In this document: one piece after another, positions 7,667 through 12,502 of the stretch
How the letters are laid out: each line of letters begins with the position of its first letter
How positions within the stretch are numbered: position 1 is the stretch's first letter
DNA from: Claveliimonas sp963592205
Lineage (GTDB): Bacteria; Bacillota; Clostridia; Lachnospirales; Lachnospiraceae
Direction: 5' to 3'
DNA length: 12,502 nt
NCBI GenBank assembly: GCA_963592205.1
Contig: CAVAVU010000057.1
Span: 1 to 12,502, forward strand
Notes under the pieces: model-generated
Told to the model about the DNA's origin: nothing
Databases searched by the model: none
What the model saw: only the letters and a program-made list of their open reading frames with translations
Program-made: the position numbers and the translations under genes

Positions 7667-8497
7667 TTATCTTATTTCCTTCAGAAATTCCCGCAGGCTT
7701 TCTTCCCAGTCTGCCGGCTCTTCCAGTCCGCAGATACGAAGCATCATATTATCCAACAGAGAATATACCGGGCGCACATGCTTCTGTCCTGCCGTTGCTT
7801 TCACTTCGATATTCTTTCCTGTCAACTCTTTGAGCTTAAGCGCATACTCATAACGGCTGACCGGTCCACCGGTACATACAACATGGAAAATACCATAATT
7901 TGTGCCGTCGATCAGATTCATGATTACTTTCGCCAGTTCTTTTGCACTGGTCGGCACTGCCCATTCGTCAGAAGCCTTCTCGATCGTGCCCTCAGCATCC
8001 AGAAATTCATGTACAAAATCCGCTCCGGTTCCATATACCCAGGAGGACCGGATAATGATATGTCTGGTGCAGAGACTGCTGACCATCTGTTCACCGGCAA
8101 GCTTAGATTTACCGTAAATTGATCTTGGAACCGGATTATCGAATTCGTTATACGGTACTTCGCTGTTACCGTCAAACACATCATCCGTAGACAGCTGGAT
8201 CATTTTTGCCCCCAGACGCTCTGCTGCTGTTGCAAGATTTCTTGCGCCAATTGCATTTACCTTATAGGCTTCCTCTGCATTTGCCTCACATTCCGCCGGA
8301 TTCGTCAGCGCTGCGCAGTTAATAATAACCGTCGGACGGTTCATTTCCGCATACAAACGCACTGCCGCCATGTCTGTTACATCCACATCGTCCTTATTCG
8401 TGCACAATACACGATAGCCATGCTCCGGAAGTACCTTATGAAGAGCAGTGCCTACATGACCGTCTGCTCCTGTAATCCAAATCATATTTTTTGACAT
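7667..8497 (-). CDS. RmlD-like dTDP-4-dehydrorhamnose reductase / NAD-dependent sugar-nucleotide reductase
   Basis: The protein has 276 residues; the ATG at 8497 has AAAGGAGA with good spacing. It is an extended short-chain dehydrogenase/reductase of the RmlD branch. It has the nucleotide-binding loop GADGHVG (10-16), INCAALTNPAECE (59-71), STDDVFDG (103-110), and the catalytic pair Tyr128/Lys132 in YGKSK. RSSWVYG (150-156) and RPVYSLLDN (242-250), typical of RmlD, are also present. RmlD reduces dTDP-4-dehydro-L-rhamnose to dTDP-L-rhamnose with NAD(P)H. The usual partners rmlA, rmlB and rmlC are not in this window, and STDDVF replaces the common STDYVF. It may therefore act on a different sugar nucleotide, or the pathway genes may lie elsewhere. 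The flanking genes for glucose-6-phosphate isomerase and a transporter do not form an obvious cell-wall cluster. Confidence 0.88.
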   Translation of the reverse strand: MSKNMIWITGADGHVGTALHKVLPEHGYRVLCTNKDDVDVTDMAAVRLYAEMNRPTVIINCAALTNPAECEANAEEAYKVNAIGARNLATAAERLGAKMIQLSTDDVFDGNSEVPYNEFDNPVPRSIYGKSKLAGEQMVSSLCTRHIIIRSSWVYGTGADFVHEFLDAEGTIEKASDEWAVPTSAKELAKVIMNLIDGTNYGIFHVVCTGGPVSRYEYALKLKELTGKNIEVKATAGQKHVRPVYSLLDNMMLRICGLEEPADWEESLREFLKEIR

Positions 8498-8548
8498 CGT
8501 ATTCTCCTTTGTCCTATCTTAAAATATTATATTTCACTTTACGAACTC

Positions 8549-8608
8549 ATAAAAGTCCAAACAACACAAATACATATTATACATCTGCTTTGCTGTTTGG
8601 ACTTTTAT
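8549..8608 (-). terminator. Long inverted repeat after pgi, probable terminator
   Basis: A perfect 15-bp stem (8594-8608 with 8549-8563; core AAAGTCCAAACA/TGTTTGGACTTT) surrounds a 30-base AT-rich loop. On the minus strand it starts 26 bases after the pgi stop and ends in TTTTAT. The U tract is short and the loop unusually long, so termination may be partial. The loop contains a TATAAT on the minus strand (8581-8576). Confidence 0.6.
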
Positions 8609-8634
8609 AAATGTTACCACTGTTCTCTTGTCAA
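8604..8634 (-). promoter_or_regulatory. Possible promoter of the RmlD-like gene
   Basis: A perfect -35 TTGACA (8634-8629) directly follows the pgi stop codon. TATAAA (8609-8604) follows after 19 bases, which is longer than ideal. Two perfect TATAAT hexamers further down (8581-8576 and 8531-8526) lack good -35 partners. One of the three probably serves the gene starting at 8497. Confidence 0.4.
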
Positions 8635-10218
8635 TTAAAAGATTCCAAGTAATTTACTGTATTCTGTAAGCGCTCCGTCAGTCTCCTTTGCAAGCACTTT
8701 CTTCGCAAGTACTTTACCAAGCTGAACACCTTCCTGATCGAAACTGTTAATATTCCATACAAAGCCCTGGAACATTACTTTATTCTCAAAGTGTGCAAGA
8801 AGTGTTCCGAGTGTCTCCGGATTCAGCTGATCGCCCACGATAATACTTGACGGTCTTCCTCCCTCAAAGTATTTGTTGCGGTTCTCATCATCTTTACCGC
8901 ACGCAAACGCCATGATCTGGGCAGCTACATTGGCACAAAGCTTCTGCTGGCTTGTACTTCCCTGAATCACTACATCATTGTCCATCTGATTCTGTTTAAA
9001 TCCAACAAACTGGAGCGGAATAATTCCTGTTCCCTGATGCAGAAGCTGATAGAATGAATGCTGACCATTCGTTCCAGGTTCACCGAAAATCGCCGGTCCT
9101 GTCACATAATCAATCTTCTCTCCGAAACGGTTCACGCTCTTGCCGTTAGACTCCATATCCAGCTGCTGTAAGTGCGCCGGGAAGCGGTTTAATCCCTGTG
9201 AATATGGAAGCACAGCTGTCGAGCTATATCCGAGGAAATTGCGCTCATATACACCGATCAATGCATCCAGCATTGCCGGATTCTTCCTGATGTCCGCGTT
9301 CTTTGCAAGTTCGTCCTCTTCTGCGCATCCTTTTAAAATACGTCCGAATACTTCCGGTCCAAATGCAAGCGAAAGGATCACACCGCCAACGGCTGATGTA
9401 GACGAATATCTTCCTCCGATAAAGTCATCCATATAGAATGAATCCAGGTAATCCGCATTGCCTGCGAGCTGAGATGTCTCACTTGTAACAGCAACCATAT
9501 GCTTAGATGGATCAAGTCCTGCACTTGTAAGTGCATTTTTAACAAATGCTTCATTGGTCAATGTCTCAAGGGTTGTTCCTGATTTTGACACAAGTACAAA
9601 GATAGAATGAGCAACATCAATAGATGCAAGTACTGCTGACGCATCATCCGGATCAACATTGCTGATAAATCTGGCTTCCATCTTATGTGTACCATTAACC
9701 TTTGCCCAGTTCTCAAGGCTAAGGTATAATGCACGAGGACCAAGGTCACTTCCGCCGATACCGATCTGTACTGCTGTAGTGAACTTCTCACCGTTCTCAT
9801 TCACGATCTCTCCGGCATGTACTTTATTAGCAAATTCAGCCGCTCTTGTCTGCTGAGCAACATAAAATTCTCTCTTATTAATACCGTCAGCTATGACATC
9901 ATCTCCAAGCTGTCCGCGTGTCAGCTGATGAAGAACCAGTCTCTTCTCTCCTGTATTAATGACAGCACCGTTATATAATGCTTTATATTTGTCTGCAAGT
10001 TCTGCCTCATCAGCAAGTTCCTGCAACACTTCAAGTAATTTATCATCTACCGGTTTGGCAGCGTAGGAATATGTCATTCCGCTTCCCATCGGTACCTGAT
10101 ACTCTCTCACACGCTTAGCACCATTCTCTCCGGTCATGACTTCTTTTACATTGACAGCTTCTTTCATTGCTTCAAGCTTGCCATAAGACTCAAGCAGATC
10201 AAAATTCTTCCATTCCAT
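8635..10218 (-). CDS. pgi: Glucose-6-phosphate isomerase
   Basis: The protein has 527 residues; the ATG at 10218 has AAGGG about 11 bases upstream. It interconverts glucose 6-phosphate and fructose 6-phosphate in the cytoplasm (glycolysis and gluconeogenesis). Motifs in order: IGIGGSDLGPRA (152-163), SKSGTTLET (211-219) for phosphate binding, and GGRYSSTSAVG (268-278). These are followed by DMESNGK with catalytic Glu356, the PGI signature GEPGTNGQHSFYQLLHQGT (379-397) with His387, and WNINSFDQEGVQLGK (488-502) with Lys502. The length and GTNGQHSFYQLLHQG form place it in the long (E. coli/eukaryote-like) group rather than the roughly 450-residue form common in Firmicutes. It is transcribed alone from a strong promoter (10261-10289) and followed by an inverted repeat. 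Confidence 0.98.
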   Translation of the reverse strand: MEWKNFDLLESYGKLEAMKEAVNVKEVMTGENGAKRVREYQVPMGSGMTYSYAAKPVDDKLLEVLQELADEAELADKYKALYNGAVINTGEKRLVLHQLTRGQLGDDVIADGINKREFYVAQQTRAAEFANKVHAGEIVNENGEKFTTAVQIGIGGSDLGPRALYLSLENWAKVNGTHKMEARFISNVDPDDASAVLASIDVAHSIFVLVSKSGTTLETLTNEAFVKNALTSAGLDPSKHMVAVTSETSQLAGNADYLDSFYMDDFIGGRYSSTSAVGGVILSLAFGPEVFGRILKGCAEEDELAKNADIRKNPAMLDALIGVYERNFLGYSSTAVLPYSQGLNRFPAHLQQLDMESNGKSVNRFGEKIDYVTGPAIFGEPGTNGQHSFYQLLHQGTGIIPLQFVGFKQNQMDNDVVIQGSTSQQKLCANVAAQIMAFACGKDDENRNKYFEGGRPSSIIVGDQLNPETLGTLLAHFENKVMFQGFVWNINSFDQEGVQLGKVLAKKVLAKETDGALTEYSKLLGIF

Positions 10219-10260
10219 TTTAAATATTCCCTTCTTTCAAATGCTTTCAGTTCTTCTTAT

Positions 10261-10289
10261 AGTATACTAAAATTCATAGGGTTTTTCAA
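10261..10289 (-). promoter_or_regulatory. Promoter of pgi
   Basis: On the minus strand: -35 TTGAAA (10289-10284), exactly 17 bases, -10 TATACT (10266-10261). Predicted start is near 10254, 36 bases before the pgi ATG. This is the cleanest promoter in the window and fits constitutive expression of a glycolytic gene. Confidence 0.8.
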
Positions 10290-10290
10290 C

Positions 10291-10319
10291 GAAAAGAAAA
10301 GGCGCTGCTACCGGAGCGC
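10291..10319 (-). terminator. Intrinsic terminator at the end of the GNAT-glycine-zipper gene
   Basis: A short GC-rich stem GCGCT/AGCGC (10315-10319 with 10302-10306), with an 8-base loop that includes the stop codon (10310-10308), is followed on the minus strand by CTTTTCTTTT. The stem is only five pairs but very GC-rich for this DNA, and the pyrimidine tract is well placed. Confidence 0.6.
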
Positions 10320-10946
10320 TTCACGGTTTTTCTTTGCGGAATTGTTGAGCAGTAAACCAACAAGAACACCAAGACTCATGCCGATTGCCATGCCCCAAAG
10401 CACCTGATTCTGAAAGTGACCAATCGCCATGCCAATACTCATACCGAACAGCATATAAATGGGCGACCAGTTTGTGAGAGGACGTTCCAACACGAAGCGC
10501 GGACCTTCCTTGCCAGTCGTCCCATCCGGCACAAAGCCGCACTTTTCAAGGACACGCTGGGAAGCCCTGTTATCCGGGTCGGTTTCGGCTTCTACAAATA
10601 CCACGTCCTTTTGGCTGAACGCCCATTGCGTCATGGCCTGAAGCGCTTCTGACGCATATCCGTTGCTCTCATGCTCTGACAAGACCCCATACCCGATCTC
10701 TACGGAATGGTTTTTGACCGGTCCCTTAAAGCAGAGATCGCCAACAGATTCCTGACTGGTCTTCAATACCATTTTCCATGGTGCATACCAAATTCGATTC
10801 TCTGGATCGCGTTTACAGCCATCCAGCATTTCACCGTAGGCGATGCGGAGTTCACCAGAATCCATGCACTTCATCATTGTCTCAATTTCTCCGTCAGACA
10901 TAGGGCGCAGTGACAATCTCTTTGTCTTTATTTCTATTTCTTTCAT
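10308..10946 (-). CDS. GNAT acetyltransferase fused to a C-terminal glycine-zipper membrane hairpin
   Basis: The protein has 212 residues. The ATG at 10946 has AGGAGG 11 bases upstream; an intervening ATG opens only a three-codon frame. Residues 1-157 look like a RimJ/RimL-type N-acetyltransferase: TKRLSLRPMSDGE at the N-terminus, VEIGYGVLSEHESNGYASEAL (82-102) as the acetyl-CoA-binding region, and DPDNRASQRVLEKCGF (123-138) as the classical C-terminal motif. After NWSP, residues 162-200 form two hydrophobic helices. Each has Gly/Met spacing (GMSIGMAIG, then GMAIGMSLGVLVG), followed by a basic tail NNSAKKNREALR. Such GxxxG repeats resemble the small stand-alone glycine-zipper membrane proteins of Firmicutes. 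The fusion would place an acetyltransferase on the inner face of the membrane (inference). The acceptor is unknown. It lies downstream of another GNAT gene with a 79-base gap. Confidence 0.85.
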   Translation of the reverse strand: MKEIEIKTKRLSLRPMSDGEIETMMKCMDSGELRIAYGEMLDGCKRDPENRIWYAPWKMVLKTSQESVGDLCFKGPVKNHSVEIGYGVLSEHESNGYASEALQAMTQWAFSQKDVVFVEAETDPDNRASQRVLEKCGFVPDGTTGKEGPRFVLERPLTNWSPIYMLFGMSIGMAIGHFQNQVLWGMAIGMSLGVLVGLLLNNSAKKNREALR

Positions 10947-11025
10947 AATGTCATTATCCTCCTATTTTACTAATAGTCTTTAACTACGCCAAACCTCCTT
11001 CCTTAAAGTATTTCAATTAATCCAC

Positions 11026-11532
11026 TTAAAGTTTTGCTTCATATCCATATTCATGCAGCGTAAATCCATCATCGAACACTTCGTTGAAAATGCCATCAGC
11101 CTTGATGAAACCATTTTTGATATAAAGTTTAATCGCCGGCTCATTTACATTCACGACAAAAAGCCGTAGATATTCAGCTTTAGATGCTTTTGCTATCTCT
11201 TTCGCTTTTGCAAGCATGAAACTGCCGATCCCTCTTTTGGCGTATCGAACATCTACACCCAGCCGGTCAATATACAATGCTTTTTCGCTGTTCTCCTGCC
11301 ATTGAACGGCATTTTCTCCCGCATTGGTATCACACAGAGAAAATGCTGATATGATATTCTCATTCTCAATCAAAATATACAGTTGCTGTTTTTCTATATC
11401 TTCAGCCAAAAACTCGCAAGGATAGATGTCGTCCCATATTTGAATGCCATGTTCATTCATGTTTTTAACAATTTTCCGGTACATGACCTTTAACTGGGGC
11501 AAATCTTGCATAACTGCCAATCTAAAATTCAT
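11026..11532 (-). CDS. GNAT-family N-acetyltransferase
   Basis: The protein has 168 residues from the ATG at 11532 (GGAGG about 11 bases upstream). The frame stays open to 11637, but the extra residues do not look like the family, so the shorter start is preferred. The N-terminal stretch MNFRLAVMQDLPQLK is typical of GNAT beta1-alpha1. The acetyl-CoA loop is RYAKRGIGSFML (96-107), and the closing motif is NVNEPAIKLYIKNGF (128-142). The segment GIQIWDDIYPCEF (29-41) is characteristic of a GNAT subgroup of uncertain substrate. It is probably co-transcribed with the upstream HTH gene: same strand, with no terminator in the 132-base gap. A Trp-rich mini-ORF lies in that gap. Confidence 0.88.
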   Translation of the reverse strand: MNFRLAVMQDLPQLKVMYRKIVKNMNEHGIQIWDDIYPCEFLAEDIEKQQLYILIENENIISAFSLCDTNAGENAVQWQENSEKALYIDRLGVDVRYAKRGIGSFMLAKAKEIAKASKAEYLRLFVVNVNEPAIKLYIKNGFIKADGIFNEVFDDGFTLHEYGYEAKL

Positions 11533-11594
11533 TTCACAATTCACCTCCATCTCACCTGTATAAAAATTTAAAACACTCTTACCTTCATGTTCCG

Positions 11595-11621
11595 TCATTG
11601 TTGAAGCCACCAAAACCACAT
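11595..11621 (-). CDS. Trp-rich mini-ORF, possible leader peptide
   Basis: An eight-residue reading frame MWFWWLQQ, stop TGA, has GGGAGGA seven bases before its ATG. That is a better start signal than that of the downstream GNAT gene. It lies in the 132-base gap between the HTH gene (stop at 11665) and the GNAT start (11532). A peptide with three Trp in eight codons and a strong ribosome site suggests a regulatory leader, but I cannot see a matching attenuator hairpin. It could be chance. The SD might instead serve a GTG (11619) in the GNAT frame. Confidence 0.35.
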   Translation of the reverse strand: MWFWWLQQ

Positions 11622-11664
11622 TGAAACTTCCTCCCAACGAATACCTGTGTCATTTTGCAGCCGC

Positions 11665-12240
11665 TTACCTCAACAGCAATCCAAACACGACAGCAAAAAT
11701 CAATGTAATAATACCTGCCCCCATAATCAGCAGCGTCTTTTGATAAGATCGTTTTCCGTTCTCGCGATCCTTTTCAATTTCATCAAGCCGCTTCCCTTCT
11801 AAAAAAACAATGATTTCTCGATAAGTCTGAATATCAAATTGCTTTTTCTTCTTTTCGACGGCGAGAGCAACGAAAAGCGTTACTGCCGCCAAAACTATCC
11901 AGATGACAATTCCTGTAATTCTGAGATAATACGCCAGCGGGATCGGTGATACCATCAGCGTCAAAAACAGAATAAAATATAGAGTATTTAGGCGCTTAAA
12001 CTCCCGTGTGTCCTCACTTCTGACTTGTTTCTTCATAACTTCGACATCTCCTTTGATTAAATGATCAATAGAGGTTTGAAATACTTCGCTCAGAAGGACA
12101 AGACTGTTCACATCGGGATAGCTTTTTCCATTTTCCCAGTTTGAAATTGTCTGCCTCGAAACATAGACTTTTTCGGCCAAAGCATCCTGGAACAATGAAA
12201 GCTCGTTCCGGTATTTTTTAATTTGACTTCCTAGCTCCAT
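11665..12240 (-). CDS. XRE-family HTH protein with three C-terminal membrane segments
   Basis: The protein has 191 residues from the ATG at 12240, which has AGAGGT seven bases upstream. An in-frame ATG at 12279 lacks such a site. Residues 1-65 are a Cro/C1-type DNA-binding domain: LGSQIKKYRNELSLFQDALAEKVYVSRQTISNWENGKSYPD, with the recognition helix around SRQTISNWENG, then SLVLLSEVFQTSIDHLIKGD. After a charged linker come two hydrophobic helices (about 84-106 and 107-128), a basic cytoplasmic segment (EKKKKQFD...), and a third helix (about 168-190) ending the protein. The layout suggests a membrane-tethered transcription regulator that could sense an envelope signal. Its targets are unknown; the following GNAT genes are candidates by position. 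Confidence 0.88.
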   Translation of the reverse strand: MELGSQIKKYRNELSLFQDALAEKVYVSRQTISNWENGKSYPDVNSLVLLSEVFQTSIDHLIKGDVEVMKKQVRSEDTREFKRLNTLYFILFLTLMVSPIPLAYYLRITGIVIWIVLAAVTLFVALAVEKKKKQFDIQTYREIIVFLEGKRLDEIEKDRENGKRSYQKTLLIMGAGIITLIFAVVFGLLLR

Positions 12241-12345
12241 AGTTGTACCTCTTTTCGTGTCCACTCTAATCAAATTCAATGCTGCTGTCTATCAAATGAC
12301 TTTTGCATAGACGATTTTTTCTCTTTTTCATTATGCCAAAAGTTC

Positions 12346-12374
12346 TTGACATACTTTAAAATAGAGGAATACTA
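12346..12374 (+). promoter_or_regulatory. Possible plus-strand promoter, antisense to the right-edge gene
   Basis: A perfect TTGACA (12346-12351) is followed 16-17 bases later by AATACT/ATACTA. No plus-strand gene follows within the window; transcripts would run antisense into the gene at 12387-12502. The -10 match is mediocre. Confidence 0.25.
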
Positions 12375-12386
12375 CATCTTCACCAC

Positions 12387-12502
12387 TTATTTTTCCTGTT
12401 CTCTAAACCGCAGCGGAACAGGAGACACATCATAATAAGCAGCCAATGCCGTAAACTCTCTGCGAAACGCTGCCCGCAACTCCGCATCCGTTAAATTGAG
12501 AT
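12387..12502 (-). CDS. C-terminal tail of an unrecognised protein (partial, enters from right edge)
   Basis: An open frame entering from the right edge gives 37 residues before TAA (12389-12387). It begins LNLTDAELRAAFRREF, continues TALAAYYDVSPVPL, and ends RFREQEK. The LTDAELRAAF start followed by an aromatic and VSP pattern looks like a real folded C-terminus, and its codons are more GC-rich than those of the neighbouring genes. I do not recognise the family. The 146 bases between it and the HTH gene hold no gene I can support and no clear terminator. Confidence 0.5.
   Translation of the reverse strand, partial: LNLTDAELRAAFRREFTALAAYYDVSPVPLRFREQEK

Noticed and set aside
6326..8497. RmlD-like gene and symporter as a two-gene functional operon
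   Set aside because: The 60-base gap has no clear terminator, so co-transcription is possible, but no known pathway links sugar-nucleotide reduction with acidic amino acid uptake.
10964..10992. Promoter-like TTGGCG-17-TAAAAT on the minus strand before the GNAT-zipper gene
   Set aside because: The -10 box directly abuts the ribosome binding site, so RNA would start after it and be untranslatable by the normal route.
11533..11637. Longer N-terminus for the GNAT at 11026, from the TTG at 11637
   Set aside because: The extra 35 residues do not resemble a GNAT start and would overlap the SD of the mini-ORF; MNFRLAVMQDLPQL is the natural beginning. A GTG start at 11619 remains a minor alternative.
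1..12502. CRISPR arrays, tRNA or rRNA genes, insertion sequences, riboswitch-sized leaders
   Set aside because: No regularly spaced repeats, cloverleaf-like segments, transposase motifs or long structured leaders were seen. The longest gap between supported genes is under 150 bases.

Overview
The window looks like chromosomal DNA of a gut-type anaerobic Clostridium relative (Firmicutes, most likely Lachnospiraceae). This rests on moderate-to-low GC, strong AGGAGG-type ribosome binding sites, a large FtsX-type ABC permease, and a 'PRRFGKS' AAA-ATPase/PD-(D/E)XK protein of the kind common in that family. It is an inference from sequence character, not a database match. Every gene I can support lies on the minus strand, so the region reads from right (12502) to left (1). 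I see no tRNA, rRNA, CRISPR array or insertion sequence.

Right part (12502 to about 10300), probably accessory. It starts with the C-terminal tail of an unrecognised protein (12387-12502). An XRE-type helix-turn-helix protein with three membrane segments follows (11665-12240). Next come an eight-codon Trp-rich mini-ORF with a strong Shine-Dalgarno (SD) sequence (11595-11621), a GNAT acetyltransferase (11026-11532), and a second GNAT fused to a glycine-zipper membrane hairpin (10308-10946). A terminator closes this group at 10291-10319.

Middle (10300 to about 6300), housekeeping. A strong promoter (10261-10289) drives glucose-6-phosphate isomerase (8635-10218). It is followed by a long inverted repeat and a stand-alone RmlD-like sugar-nucleotide reductase (7667-8497). 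Then comes a dicarboxylate/amino acid:cation symporter that uses a TTG start (6326-7606).

Left part (6300 to 1). A two-gene ABC exporter operon (ATPase 5478-6176, FtsX-type permease 3138-5468) has a clear promoter. Two copies of the dyad TTAG-N6-CTAA lie between the promoter and the first start codon. One dyad forms the core of the terminator hairpin of the upstream symporter gene. After a terminator (3104-3133) come a AAA-ATPase/PD-(D/E)XK protein (1298-3010), a GreA-family factor only 17 bases further on (777-1280), and an ArgB-like amino-acid-kinase-fold protein that runs off the left edge (1-706). Its visible part has lost the nucleotide- and substrate-binding residues of acetylglutamate kinase.

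Most worth a second look: the apparent ArgB-like pseudokinase, the twin-dyad control region of the ABC operon, the Trp-rich mini-ORF, and the GNAT-glycine-zipper fusion. I do not see a complete, clearly new multi-gene defence or biosynthetic system.
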